Positions 8,281-17,098 of a DNA stretch of 64,000 nucleotides are shown here, one piece after another. Source of the stretch: CAWIMX01 sp963792785 (GTDB lineage: Bacteria > Acidobacteriota > Vicinamibacteria > Vicinamibacterales > CAVVIG01). The notes beneath the pieces are model-generated. The model did no database searches. It saw only the letters and a list, made by a program, of their open reading frames with translations, and was not told the origin of the DNA. Position numbers and translations under genes: made by a program. The stretch is from the NCBI GenBank assembly GCA_963792785.1, contig CAWBXO010000004.1, positions 1,116,001 to 1,180,000 of the forward strand, written 5' to 3'. How positions within the stretch are numbered: position 1 is the stretch's first letter; each line of letters begins with the position of its first letter.

Positions 8281-9407
8281 CGGTCCACCTCGCCGAGCAC
8301 GATGTCGATGGACCCGATGAGCGCCACGACGTCGGCGACCAGGTGCCCCTTGACCAGGCGGCGCAGGCCCTGCAGGTTGCAGAGCGACGGCGGCCGGACG
8401 CGGAACCGGTAGGGATTGGTGTTCTTGCCGTCGCTGACGATGAAGTAGCCCAGCTCGCCCTTCGGCGACTCGATCGCGTGGTACGTCTCGCCCGCCGCCG
8501 GCTTGATGAGGCGCGGCACCTTGCCGACGATCGGCCCCTCGGGCAGGCCCTCGGTCGCCTGCCGGATGATGCGCAGCGACTGGCGGAACTCCTCCATGCG
8601 CACCAGGTAGCGATCGTAGGTGTCGCCCGCCGTGCCGACCGGCACGTCGAACTCCATCTCGTCGTAGGCGGCGTACGGCTCGTCCTTGCGGACGTCGCGC
8701 GGCACGCCCGACCCGCGCAGCGTGGGGCCGCACAGGCCGAGGCTCACGGCCTCGGGGCCTCCGATCACACCGATGCCCTTGGTGCGCTCGAGCCAGATGC
8801 GGTTGTGCGTGAGCAGCTCCTCGTACTCGCCGACCTTCTGCTCCATGATCCGGCAGAACTCCAGGACCTTCTTGTCCCAGCCGGGCGGAATGTCGAGCGG
8901 AAGACCGCCGATGCGCATCGAGTTGTACGTGAGGCGCGCGCCGCAGAACTCCTCGAACAGGTCGAGGATCAGCTCGCGCTCCCGGAACGCGTACAGGAAC
9001 ACCGTCATCGCGCCGATGTCCATCGCGTGCGTGCCGACCCAGAGGCAGTGGCTGGCGATCCGCTGCAGCTCGCACAGAATCGTGCGCACGTAGCGCGCCC
9101 GGCGCGGCACCTCGAGGCCCATCAGCTTCTCGACGGTCTCGCAGTACCCGACGTTGCTCGTCGCCGCGGCGACGTAGTCCATGCGGTCCGTCAGCAGGAC
9201 GATCTGCGTCCAGTTGCGATTCTCGCTGAGCTTCTCGATCCCGCGGTGCAGGTACCCGATCACGACGTCGGCGTCGACGACCGTCTCGCCGTCCAGCCGC
9301 AGCACGACGCGCAGCACGCCGTGCGTGCTCGGGTGCTGCGGACCCATGTTGAGCACGAGCTCGTCGGTGTCGAACATCGCGCCGTGGTGCACCGTCGATG
9401 TATCCAT
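8277..9407 (-). CDS. nuoD: NADH-quinone oxidoreductase subunit D
   Basis: The 49-kDa-type subunit that lines the quinone cavity, 376 residues. It shows NMGPQHPSTHGVLRVVLRLD near the N-terminus, YLHRGIEKL, the GPTLRGSGVPRDVRK block and a C-terminal IGSIDIVLGEVDR. Its ATG at 9407 overlaps the nuoC stop. In complex I this subunit contacts NuoB and NuoI, neither of which is encoded in the window. Confidence 0.96.
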   Translation of the reverse strand: MDTSTVHHGAMFDTDELVLNMGPQHPSTHGVLRVVLRLDGETVVDADVVIGYLHRGIEKLSENRNWTQIVLLTDRMDYVAAATSNVGYCETVEKLMGLEVPRRARYVRTILCELQRIASHCLWVGTHAMDIGAMTVFLYAFRERELILDLFEEFCGARLTYNSMRIGGLPLDIPPGWDKKVLEFCRIMEQKVGEYEELLTHNRIWLERTKGIGVIGGPEAVSLGLCGPTLRGSGVPRDVRKDEPYAAYDEMEFDVPVGTAGDTYDRYLVRMEEFRQSLRIIRQATEGLPEGPIVGKVPRLIKPAAGETYHAIESPKGELGYFIVSDGKNTNPYRFRVRPPSLCNLQGLRRLVKGHLVADVVALIGSIDIVLGEVDR

Positions 9408-10006
9408 TACTCGATGTCCGCCTCGTCACGCGCCTGCCGGAGCGTGAGCCAGTCGATCGGATTTTCCATCAGGAGTTCGCCCGGCCCCTCGAGCGGATAG
9501 TCCTTCCGCTGTGGGTAGCCCTGCCAGTCCTCCGGCATCAGGATGCGCCGCAGGTCGGGGTGGCCGGTGAACACGATGCCGAACATGTCGAACACTTCGC
9601 GCTCGAACCAGTCCGCGCCGGACCACACGACGGTCGCCGACGGCACGGCCTGGCCGTCCGCCGCGCGCACCTTCAGCCGCACGCGATGGCGCAGCCGCGT
9701 CGAGTACAGGCAGTAGACCACGTCGAATCGCTCGGGCCGGAGGGGCCAGTCGACGGCCGTCAGGTCCGAGCACATATCGAACGACGCGTCCGCCGCATCG
9801 CGCAGGTGCGTGGCGGCGGGCACCAGCTGCGCCACGGGCACGATGAGCGTCCAGTCGCCGAGGTAGTAGCTGACCGCGGAGACGCTGCCGGGCACGGCGG
9901 CCTCGAGCGCCGCCACCCAGGCGGGCGCGGGCGTGTCGGCCGGCGGCGGGGGATCGGGCGGGCCTTCGGCCGGCGCGGCTTTCGGGACGTGGGCTTCGTC
10001 AGCCAT
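9407..10006 (-). CDS. nuoC: NADH-quinone oxidoreductase subunit C
   Basis: The 30-kDa-type peripheral subunit, 199 residues. The family block is clear: WFEREVFDMFGIVFTGHPDL followed by RRILMPEDWQGYPQRKDYPL. The first 30 residues are a low-complexity Pro/Ala segment. The ATG at 10006 directly abuts the nuoA stop. NuoC follows NuoA with no NuoB between them, breaking one of the most conserved gene orders of complex I. Confidence 0.95.
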   Translation of the reverse strand: MADEAHVPKAAPAEGPPDPPPPADTPAPAWVAALEAAVPGSVSAVSYYLGDWTLIVPVAQLVPAATHLRDAADASFDMCSDLTAVDWPLRPERFDVVYCLYSTRLRHRVRLKVRAADGQAVPSATVVWSGADWFEREVFDMFGIVFTGHPDLRRILMPEDWQGYPQRKDYPLEGPGELLMENPIDWLTLRQARDEADIE

Positions 10007-10363
10007 TTACACCCACTCCAGCGCGCCCTTTTGCCAGGCGTAGTAGTAACCGACCACCAGGATGAAGATGAAGACGAGCATCTCGATCAGCCCGAACAGC
10101 AGCAGCCGATCGAAGATGACGGCCCACGGAAACATGAACACCGTCTCGACGTCGAAGATGACGAAGAGCATCGCCACCAGGTAATAGCGGATGCTGTACC
10201 GATCGCGGGCGTCGGTCGCCGGCTCGATGCCGCACTCGTACGGCTCGAGCTTGACCTTGTTGTACTTCTCCGAGTGGATCAGGCCCGAGAAGACGAGCGT
10301 GAAGAGGGCAAAACCCGTCGCGACAGCCACAAAGATGGCAATCGGAATGTAGGCTGAGGGCAT
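10007..10363 (-). CDS. nuoA: NADH-quinone oxidoreductase subunit A
   Basis: A small membrane subunit of 118 residues with three helices. The conserved stretches are KLEPYECGIEP and IRYYLVAMLFVIFDVETVFM. It is the first gene of the nuo cluster and starts at ATG 10363, about 45 nt downstream of the predicted start point of a near-consensus promoter. Confidence 0.95.
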   Translation of the reverse strand: MPSAYIPIAIFVAVATGFALFTLVFSGLIHSEKYNKVKLEPYECGIEPATDARDRYSIRYYLVAMLFVIFDVETVFMFPWAVIFDRLLLFGLIEMLVFIFILVVGYYYAWQKGALEWV

Positions 10364-10415
10364 CAGATATGAATATGAAAGGCCGCCGTGCAGAAACCTG
10401 TAGAAAAACCGATGG

Positions 10416-10444
10416 TTTATAACATGCGCTCAGAGGGGTGTCAA
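10416..10444 (-). promoter_or_regulatory. Near-consensus sigma-70 promoter for nuoA-N
   Basis: On the minus strand TTGACA (10444-10439) and TATAAA (10421-10416) are separated by exactly 17 nt. This is the best promoter match in the window. The predicted start near 10409 leaves a leader of about 45 nt before nuoA. Confidence 0.75.
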
Positions 10445-10521
10445 GAAATGGCCCCCCCTCGGCAGGTCCCCTGGGTTCCCGTAACTACTAGAAACTAAAC
10501 AGTTTTTTGTCTCAAGAGCGC

Positions 10522-10551
10522 TTGACCAGCCGTCGAACTGGGACCTATACT
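10522..10551 (+). promoter_or_regulatory. Promoter of the VWA gene pair (predicted leaderless)
   Basis: TTGACC (10522-10527) and TATACT (10546-10551) are separated by 18 nt. Only six bases lie between the -10 box and the ATG at 10558, so transcription should begin at or within a base of the start codon. There is no ribosome binding site. Confidence 0.65.
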
Positions 10552-10557
10552 GATCCG

Positions 10558-11472
10558 ATGAAACTGACAGGCTCGCTCGTCGCCGTCGGCGTGCTGTGCG
10601 CGTGCGCGATCCTCCGGCCGGCTCCCGCCTCGGCGCAGCCGCGCGAGCACGCCATCTACGCGAGCGTCGTCGACGAGAAGGGCGCCCCGGTCGAGGGCCT
10701 CAACAGCGCGGCGTTCATCGTGCGGGAGGACGGCGTGGCGCGCGAGGTGCTCCGCGTCGTGCCCGCCGCTGAACCCATGCAGGTCGCCCTGCTGGTCGAC
10801 AACAGCGCCGCCGCCGCGTCGATGATCACGCCCCTGCGGCAGGCGCTGACCCGGTTCATCACCGCCGTGACCGAGCCGCTCGACGACGGGCGGCTGAACG
10901 AGGTGGCGATCGTCACCCTCGCCGGCCGGCCGACCATCGCGGCCAACTACTCGACGAACCGCCAGACGCTGCTCGACGCGGCCAACCGGATCTTCTCGGA
11001 CTCGTCGAGCGCCGCGTACCTGATGGACGGGATCGTCGAGACCAGCCAGGGCCTCGTGCGCCGCGGCGCCATGCGGCCCGTCCTCGTATCGATCACGACC
11101 GAAGGCCCCGAGTACTCGACGCGCCGCCGCGAGCAGGCCCTCGAGGCCCTGGAGCGCGTCGGCGGCGTCTTCGACGCCCTCATCGTCGGGCCGTCGGCGA
11201 CCGACCTGTCCGACGAGGGCCGCGACCGGTCGATCGTCCTCGGGCAGGGCACGACCGAGCACGGGGGCCACCGCGACATCCTCCTGACGCCGATGGCGCT
11301 GCCCGACAAGCTCGCGCAGCTCGCGTCGGAGCTCACGAACCAGTACCGCGTGACGTACGCCCGGCCCGAGACGCTGATCCCGCCCGACGAGATCACGGTG
11401 TCGGCGGCCAACCCGGATTTGACGGCGTACGGCGTGCCCGTGAAGGACCCGGACGCGCGGGGAGGCCGGTGA
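10558..11472 (+). CDS. Secreted VWA-domain protein (degenerate MIDAS)
   Basis: A 304-residue protein with a cleavable signal peptide (MKLTGSLVAVGVLCACAIL to about residue 25, ending ASAQP). A beta-sandwich-like segment follows, reading GLNSAAFIVREDGVAREV, and then a von Willebrand A domain. The metal site that is normally DxSxS reads DNSAAA, so metal binding may be lost. It belongs to the Acidobacteria-type VWFA-related family (established for the phylum; assigned here by pattern). The ATG at 10558 is chosen over the upstream TTG because the signal peptide and leaderless promoter fit it. It is coupled to the next gene by GTGA. Confidence 0.75.
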   Translation: MKLTGSLVAVGVLCACAILRPAPASAQPREHAIYASVVDEKGAPVEGLNSAAFIVREDGVAREVLRVVPAAEPMQVALLVDNSAAAASMITPLRQALTRFITAVTEPLDDGRLNEVAIVTLAGRPTIAANYSTNRQTLLDAANRIFSDSSSAAYLMDGIVETSQGLVRRGAMRPVLVSITTEGPEYSTRRREQALEALERVGGVFDALIVGPSATDLSDEGRDRSIVLGQGTTEHGGHRDILLTPMALPDKLAQLASELTNQYRVTYARPETLIPPDEITVSAANPDLTAYGVPVKDPDARGGR

Positions 11473-12395
11473 AGCACCTCGCCGCGGCGGCGCTCGTGGC
11501 AGCCCTGGCCGGGGCGCCGGCGGCGCAGCAGCCCCCGGCGGACCAGCAGCCCTCGTTCCGCGCGGGCGTGGACGTCGTCTCGCTGAACGTCACGGTGACC
11601 GACCCCGACGGCCGCTACGTGACCGGCCTCGACGCCGCCGACTTCAGCGTGTTCGAGGACGGCGTGAAGCAGGACGTGACCTTCTTCAGCCGGACGAACA
11701 TGCCGATCGCGCTCGCGCTGCTCGTGGACACGAGCGCGAGCATGGAGACCAAGCTGCCAACCGCGCAGGAGGCGGCCATCGGCTTCGCCAAGCGCCTCCG
11801 GCCGCAGGACCTCGCCGAGGTGATCGACTTCGACAGCCGCGTCGAGATCCTCCAGGCGTTCACCAACGAGCCCGCCGCCATCGAGCAGGCCATCCGGCGG
11901 ACGTCGGCGGGCGGCTCGACCTCGCTCTACAACGCCCTCTACATCGCGCTCAAGGACCTGAAGAAGGTCGTCGTCCGCGACGGCGACGACGTGCACCGGC
12001 AGGCGATCGTGCTGCTCTCGGACGGCGAGGACACGTCGAGCCTCCTCCCCTTCGAAGAGGTCCTCGATCTGTCGAAGCGCTCGGAGACGGCGATCTACCC
12101 GATCGGCCTCCGGGTGGAGGACCAGGCGCAGGTCAAGGGCTTCCGCGAAGCGGAGTTCGTGCTGCGCCAGCTGGCGCAGGAAACCGGCGGGCGCGCCTTC
12201 TTCCCCGAGAAGCTGTCGGATCTCGCCGGCGTCTACGGCCGGATCTCCGACGAGCTCTCGAGCCAGTACACCGTCGGCTACGTGTCGAGGAATCCGCGGC
12301 GCGACGGCGCGTGGCGCCGCCTGGTCGTGCGCATCGAGAAGCCGAAGCTCACGGCACGGACCAAGCAGGGCTATTTCGCGCCGGCGCCTCAATAA
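11469..12395 (+). CDS. Secreted VWA-domain protein (intact MIDAS)
   Basis: A 308-residue paralogue of the gene before it. It has a signal peptide ending near GAPAAQQ, a first domain reading SLNVTVTDPDGRYVTGLDAADFSVFEDG (shown in part), and a VWA domain with intact MIDAS DTSAS and later GGSTSLYNAL and LSDGEDT. The C-terminus reads QYTVGYVSRN and RTKQGYFAP, as in many acidobacterial members. It is predicted to lie in the periplasm or outside the cell and to bind protein partners through a divalent cation. The start is GTG 11469, overlapping the previous stop. Confidence 0.8.
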   Translation: MKHLAAAALVAALAGAPAAQQPPADQQPSFRAGVDVVSLNVTVTDPDGRYVTGLDAADFSVFEDGVKQDVTFFSRTNMPIALALLVDTSASMETKLPTAQEAAIGFAKRLRPQDLAEVIDFDSRVEILQAFTNEPAAIEQAIRRTSAGGSTSLYNALYIALKDLKKVVVRDGDDVHRQAIVLLSDGEDTSSLLPFEEVLDLSKRSETAIYPIGLRVEDQAQVKGFREAEFVLRQLAQETGGRAFFPEKLSDLAGVYGRISDELSSQYTVGYVSRNPRRDGAWRRLVVRIEKPKLTARTKQGYFAPAPQ

Positions 12396-12396
12396 C

Positions 12397-13239
12397 ATGA
12401 ACGTCGTTCCGCTCGGCAACTTCGTTCCCCTCGGCCTGTACGCGATCGCGTTCATGGCGTACGTCTGGCACTTCTCCGGGCGTTCGCCGGTGGTGGGCCG
12501 CGCGGCCACGACGCTGCTCGTGGCCGGGGCCTTCGCGCACACCTTCATCATCGGCATGGAGACGATGGAATACGGCCACGTTCCGGTGGCCGGGGCCTCC
12601 CCCGCGATCAGCACGTTCGTCTGCCTGCTGGCGATTGCGTACCTGGCGCTGGAGATGATCACGGAGGAGCGCGCGATGGGCGTCTTCATCCTGCCCCTCC
12701 TGGTCGCGCTCGAGGCCGTGTCCGCCGTCACGCCCGGCCCCGAGGATCACCCGGCCGTGCTGCAGAGCGCCTGGTTCGGCGTCCACGTGTCGTCGCTGCT
12801 CTTCGCCTACGCGTGCTTCGCGCTGGCCTGCATGATCGGCATCACGTACGTGCTGCTGTTCAAGGAAATCAAGGCGAAGCACCTGGGCGTGTTCTACACG
12901 CGCCTGCCGTCGCTGCAGGTGCTCGACCGGATGAACCACATCGCGATCGTGCTGGGCTGGGTGTTCCTGACGATCGGGCTGATCGTCGGCTTCATCTGGG
13001 CCGCGCAGGCGCAGAGCTACGCGCCGGCCGACCCGCGCGTGCGCGCGATGGCGCTCGGCGACCCGAAAATCTTCGTCGCGCTCGTCACGTGGCTGGTGTA
13101 CACGTTCGAGCTCTTCGCGGCGCGGCGCATCGGCTGGGGAGGCCGCCGCACGGCCTACCTCTCCGCGGTGGGCTTCGCGATCGTGCTCCTGAACTTCGTG
13201 CCGATCAGCTACTTCCTGACGCGCAGCCACAACTTCTGA
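12397..13239 (+). CDS. hemX: HemX/CcsA-like cytochrome c assembly membrane protein
   Basis: A 280-residue protein with about eight membrane helices. The central block SAWFGVHVSSLLFAYACFAL holds a conserved His and fits the cytochrome C assembly (CcsA/ResC/HemX) family. Genes of this type lie directly before hemA in many bacteria, where HemX influences HemA abundance. Here it starts 2 bp after the VWA gene and ends 4 bp before hemA. It could instead be a CcsA-type heme exporter for cytochrome c; the tryptophan-rich WWD signature is not obvious, which favours HemX. Confidence 0.75.
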   Translation: MNVVPLGNFVPLGLYAIAFMAYVWHFSGRSPVVGRAATTLLVAGAFAHTFIIGMETMEYGHVPVAGASPAISTFVCLLAIAYLALEMITEERAMGVFILPLLVALEAVSAVTPGPEDHPAVLQSAWFGVHVSSLLFAYACFALACMIGITYVLLFKEIKAKHLGVFYTRLPSLQVLDRMNHIAIVLGWVFLTIGLIVGFIWAAQAQSYAPADPRVRAMALGDPKIFVALVTWLVYTFELFAARRIGWGGRRTAYLSAVGFAIVLLNFVPISYFLTRSHNF

Positions 13240-13242
13240 GCC

Positions 13243-14577
13243 ATGCACCTGCTCCTGGTCGGAATCAGCCACAAGACCGCGCCGGTCGAGCTGCGCGAGC
13301 GGATCGACTTCCAGGCGCGCGGGCTGGACCAGGCGCTCCAGGCCCTCGCGGAGCGGGGCTCCATGCGCGAGGCCGCCGTGCTCTCGACGTGCAACCGCGC
13401 GGAGCTCTACGCGGTGTGCGACGACGCGGCCGACGCCCGCCGGGACGTCCTGGACTTCATCGGCGAGTTCCACCACCTCGCCCGCGCGGAGTTCGAGCCG
13501 CACCTCTACGAGCGGACCGACATCGACGCCGCCCGGCACCTGCTGCGCGTGGCCGCCGGGCTGGACTCGCTCGTTGTCGGTGAGCCGCAGATCCTCGGCC
13601 AGGTGAAGGAGGCGCACGCCGCCGCCGCCGGCCACCGGTCCGCCGGGCCGCTGCTCAACCGCCTCTTCCACACGTCGTTCGCCGTCGGCAAGCGCGTGCG
13701 ATCGGAGACAGCCCTGGGCTCGGGCGCCGTGTCGATCAGCTTCGCGGCGATGGCCCTCGCCCGCAAGATCTTCGGCGACCTGAAGGGCCGATCGGTGCTC
13801 GTCGTCGGCGCCGGCGAGATGGGCAAGCTCACGGCGCGCCACCTCAAGGCCCAGGGCGTGCACCACGTCACGATCATGAGCCGCACGATGAGCCACGCGG
13901 CCCGCGTGGCGGAGGCGATCGGCGGCGCGGCCGCGGCCCCGTGGGAAGACATGGACGAGGCGCTGCGCGCGAGCGACATCGTGATCACGGCGACCGGCGC
14001 CGCGTCGCCGATCTTCACCAAGGCGCGCGTCGAAGCCGTGATGCGCGGCCGCCGCACGCCGCTCTTCCTGATCGACATCGCGCTGCCGCGCGACGTCGAA
14101 GCGGCCGCCGGCGAGCTCGAGCAGGTGTTCCTCTACAACATCGACGACCTGCAGGCGACGGTGCGCGAGAACCTCGCGCGCCGCGCCAGCGAGGTGGACC
14201 GCGCGGAAGCAATCGTCGGCGAGGAGCTCCAGCGGTTCGACGCGTGGCTGCGCGCCCGCGGCGCGATCCCGACCGTCGTCGCCCTGCGGCAGCACTTCGA
14301 GGACATCCGGCGCTCGGAGCTGACGCGCCTCGAGTCGAAGCTGTCGGGCCTGCCGCCCGAGGGCCGCGCGCGCGTGGACGAAGTCACGCGCCTCATCATC
14401 GAGAAGCTGCTGCTCGCGCCGACCGAGCAGCTGAAGGGCCTGGGCGACACCGAGACGATCGGCGCCTACTCCGAAGCGCTGACGCGCCTCTTCGGCCTCG
14501 GGGACCGCGCCGACGACGAGGAGTCCCCGAGCGGCACCAACGTGGCGCCATTTCCGCGCGCCAAGAACCGGCGCTGA
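13243..14577 (+). CDS. hemA: Glutamyl-tRNA reductase
   Basis: Reduces glutamyl-tRNA(Glu) to glutamate-1-semialdehyde with NADPH, the first committed step of C5 heme synthesis. The 444-residue protein has the catalytic Cys50 in LSTCNRAELYAV, the substrate block VGISHKTAPVELRE, the region GLDSLVVGEPQILGQVKEA, and an NADPH fold starting VLVVGAGEMGKL at about residue 188. The C-terminal dimerisation helices are present. The gene is intact and is the last undamaged gene before the frameshift-rich stretch. Confidence 0.97.
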   Translation: MHLLLVGISHKTAPVELRERIDFQARGLDQALQALAERGSMREAAVLSTCNRAELYAVCDDAADARRDVLDFIGEFHHLARAEFEPHLYERTDIDAARHLLRVAAGLDSLVVGEPQILGQVKEAHAAAAGHRSAGPLLNRLFHTSFAVGKRVRSETALGSGAVSISFAAMALARKIFGDLKGRSVLVVGAGEMGKLTARHLKAQGVHHVTIMSRTMSHAARVAEAIGGAAAAPWEDMDEALRASDIVITATGAASPIFTKARVEAVMRGRRTPLFLIDIALPRDVEAAAGELEQVFLYNIDDLQATVRENLARRASEVDRAEAIVGEELQRFDAWLRARGAIPTVVALRQHFEDIRRSELTRLESKLSGLPPEGRARVDEVTRLIIEKLLLAPTEQLKGLGDTETIGAYSEALTRLFGLGDRADDEESPSGTNVAPFPRAKNRR

Positions 14578-14579
14578 AG

Positions 14580-15545
14580 GTGGCGGCGCCCCCCTTCGGC
14601 TCGGCACGCGCGGCAGCCAGCTGGCGCTCTGGCAGGCCCGCGAGACCGCCGCCCGCATCGCCGCCGCCGGCGGCCCCGCCTGCGAACTCGTCGTCATCAG
14701 GACCGAGGGCGACCGCGAGACCGACCGCGCGCTGTCGGAGATCGGCGGCAAGCGCCTGTTCGTGAAGGAAATCGAGGACGCGCTGCTGGCCTCCCGGATC
14801 GATCTCGCCGTGCACAGCGCCAAGGACATGTCGGCGATCCTGCCCGAGGGCCTCGCGATCGCCGCGACGCTGCCCCGCGAAGATCCGCTCGATGCCATCG
14901 TGCTGCCGGCGACCGCGCCGGAACTCCCCGAGGCGCCCGCCGTCGACGCGATGATCGCGGTGCTCGGCCAGTCGCCGCGGCTCGGCACCGGCAGCGTGCG
15001 CCGGATCTCGCAGATCAAGCGCCTGCTCCCGCTCGCGCGCTTCGCGGGCCTGCGCGGCAACCTCGACACGCGCCTGCGCAAGCTCGACGCCGGCGACTTC
15101 GACGCAATCGTGCTCGCCGCGGCCGGCCTCCGCCGCCTCGGCCTGGCGGAGCGCATCTCGCTCTGCCTGCCCGCCGAGGCCTGCGTGCCCGCGCCGGGCC
15201 AGGGCATCGTGGCCGTGGAGATCCGCGCGGACGACACCCGCGCGCGCGACGCGCTCCACGCCATTGACGATCCCGCGGCGGCGGCGGCGCTCGAGGCCGA
15301 GCGCGCGCTCGTGATCGCGCTCGGCGGCGGCTGCCAGATGCCGATCGGCGCGCTGGCGACGACGCCGCGGCCGGACACGCTGGAGCTGGTCGCGACGGTG
15401 GTGTCGCTCGACGGCGAACAGGCGCTGAAGGCGCGCGCGTCCGGCGCGTGGAGCGACGCCGTGGGCGTCGGCGCCCGGGTGGGCGCGACGCTCATCGCCG
15501 AGGGCGCCGCGGAACTGCTCGATACGGCGGGCGGGATCGCCGTGA
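14580..15545 (+). CDS. hemC: Porphobilinogen deaminase (two frameshifts in this sequence)
   Basis: Joins four porphobilinogens into hydroxymethylbilane in the cytosol. The body is clear: LGTRGSQLALWQARET, the GGKRLFVKEIEDALL block, DLAVHSAKDM, LRGNLDTRLRKL, and the cofactor-binding Cys in GGGCQMPIGALA. The likely start is GTG 14580, three bases after hemA. It reads into the body only if one C is added to the C-run at 14589-14594. A surplus G at 15521 must be removed for the frame to reach the TGA at 15543-15545, which overlaps the next start as GTGA. The corrected protein has 321 residues, close to the family norm. Confidence 0.85.
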
Positions 15546-17098
15546 GCACGCGGCACGGTCTACCTGATTGGCGCCGGCCCGGGCGACCCCGATCTCCTGA
15601 CGGTGCGCGGCCTCCGATGCCTCGAGCGCGCCGACGTGGTCCTGTACGACCACCTGGTGCACGCCCGCGTCCTGCGCCACGCGCGCGCCGACGCCGAGCG
15701 CATCGACGTGGGCGCCGCCGCGCCGCAGCCGCTCGAGCAGGAAGCGATCTGCTACCTCCTCGCGGAGAAGGCGCGCGAGGGGCAAGCACGATCGCGCGCT
15801 TGAAGTGGGGCGACCCGTTCTTCTTCGACCATGGCGGTTCGGAAGCGCTCTTCCTGCACGAGCAGGGCGTGCCCTTCGAGGTCGTGCCCGGCGTGCCCGC
15901 CGGCGTGGCCGCGCCCGCGTACGCGGGCGTGCCGGTCACGTATCCCGACGGCGGCGACACGCTGACGTTCGTGCGCGGGCGACGAAGGCCAGGGCCCGCT
16001 GCGCCGCGAGCGTGGACTGGGCGAGCCTCGCGCGGCTCGACGGCACGATCGTCTGCTACGCGGGGCCCGACCAGGTCGCCGGCCGATGCTGGAGGCGCTC
16101 GTGGCGCACGGCCGCGCGGCGGGCGAGGCGGCCGCGCTCGTCTACGACGGCACGCTGCCGACGCAGCGGACGCTCGAGCGGCACGCTCGGCACCCTGGCG
16201 GCGCAGGCGCGCGAGGCCGGCGACCGCCGGTCGGCGATCCTCGTCGTCGGGCGCGTCGCGTCCCTGCGCGAGCACCTGCGCTGGTTCGACGCGCGGCCGC
16301 TCTTCGGCCGGCGCGTCCTCGTCACCCGCGCCGCGCGAACAGGCCGCCGACCTCGTCGAACGCCTGACGCCAGGCCGGCGCGGAGACCGTGGAGGCCCCG
16401 ATGATCCGGATCGCGCCGCCCGACGACTACGGCCCGCTCGACGCCGCGCTGCGCGGCGACTCGAGCGGTTCGACTGGATCGATCTTCTCGAGCGGCAACG
16501 CGGTCGACGCCGTTCATCGCGCGCCTCCTGGCCGGCCCACGCGACCTCCGCGCGCTCGGCAGGACGCAAGCTCTGCGCCGTCGGCCCGTCCACGGCCGAG
16601 CGCCTGCGCGCAGCACGGGCTGAAAGTCGATCTCGGTGCCGCACGAGTACCGCGCCGAGGCGCTGGTCGAGGCGATTGAGGGCCTCGGGGCCGTCGGCGG
16701 GCTGCGAATCCTGCTGCCGCGCGCGGACATCGGCCGCGAGCTCGTGGCCGACGACCTCCGCCGGCACGGCGCCGAGGTCACCGAAGTCATCGCGTACCGG
16801 ACCGTCGCCGCCGACGCCGAGGCGCGAAGGCGAGCCCGACGTGTACCGCATGCTGCTGGAGCACCGGCTCGACGTGGTCACCTTCACGAGCCCCTCCGCC
16901 GTGCGCAATTTCGTGCGGGCGCTCGGCGCCGAGCCGGCCGCCGACCTGCTGCACGCCACGGCGGTCGCCTGCATCGGCCCCGTGACAGCGGAGGCCGCGG
17001 CGCAGTACGACATCCGTACGGACATCATGCCGGCCGAGTACACGATTCCCGGCCTCGTGCATGCCATCGTGGAGCACTTCCGCCATGACGCCCACTGA
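15542..17098 (+). CDS. cobA-hemD: Fused uroporphyrinogen-III methyltransferase / uroporphyrinogen-III synthase (many frameshifts)
   Basis: The N-terminal half is a SAM-dependent methyltransferase: VYLIGAGPGDPDLLTVRG, YDHLV, ARLKWGDPFFF and PGVPAGVAAPAYAGVPVT. The C-terminal half is HemD: FSSGNAVDAF, CAVGPSTAERL, LLPRADIGRELVADDL and VTFTSPSAVRNF. Together they close uroporphyrinogen III and start precorrin-2/siroheme. The reading frame is broken by about 18 surplus bases (15551, 15780, 15787, 15980, 16014, 16081, 16085, 16179, 16336, 16370, two within 16455-16459, 16481, 16512, 16567, about 16610, 16635, 16825). Removing them gives one continuous 512-residue protein. The usual GRGGEE of the methyltransferase reads DHGGSE here. 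It overlaps hemB by 14 bp. Confidence 0.8.
   Translation: MSTRHGLPDWRRPGRPRSPDGARPPMPRARRRGPVRPPGARPRPAPRARRRRAHRRGRRRAAAARAGSDLLPPRGEGARGASTIARLKWGDPFFFDHGGSEALFLHEQGVPFEVVPGVPAGVAAPAYAGVPVTYPDGGDTLTFVRGRRRPGPAAPRAWTGRASRGSTARSSATRGPTRSPADAGGARGARPRGGRGGRARLRRHAADAADARAARSAPWRRRRARPATAGRRSSSSGASRPCASTCAGSTRGRSSAGASSSPAPREQAADLVERLTPGRRGDRGGPDDPDRAARRLRPARRRAARRLERFDWIDLLERQRGRRRSSRASWPAHATSARSAGRKLCAVGPSTAERLRAARAESRSRCRTSTAPRRWSRRLRASGPSAGCESCCRARTSAASSWPTTSAGTAPRSPKSSRTGPSPPTPRREGEPDVYRMLLEHRLDVVTFTSPSAVRNFVRALGAEPAADLLHATAVACIGPVTAEAAAQYDIRTDIMPAEYTIPGLVHAIVEHFRHDAH

Noticed and set aside
10507..10557. Upstream TTG start for the first VWA gene
   Set aside because: It would place 17 residues (including RTSRR-like charge) before the signal peptide and would lie across the -10 box.
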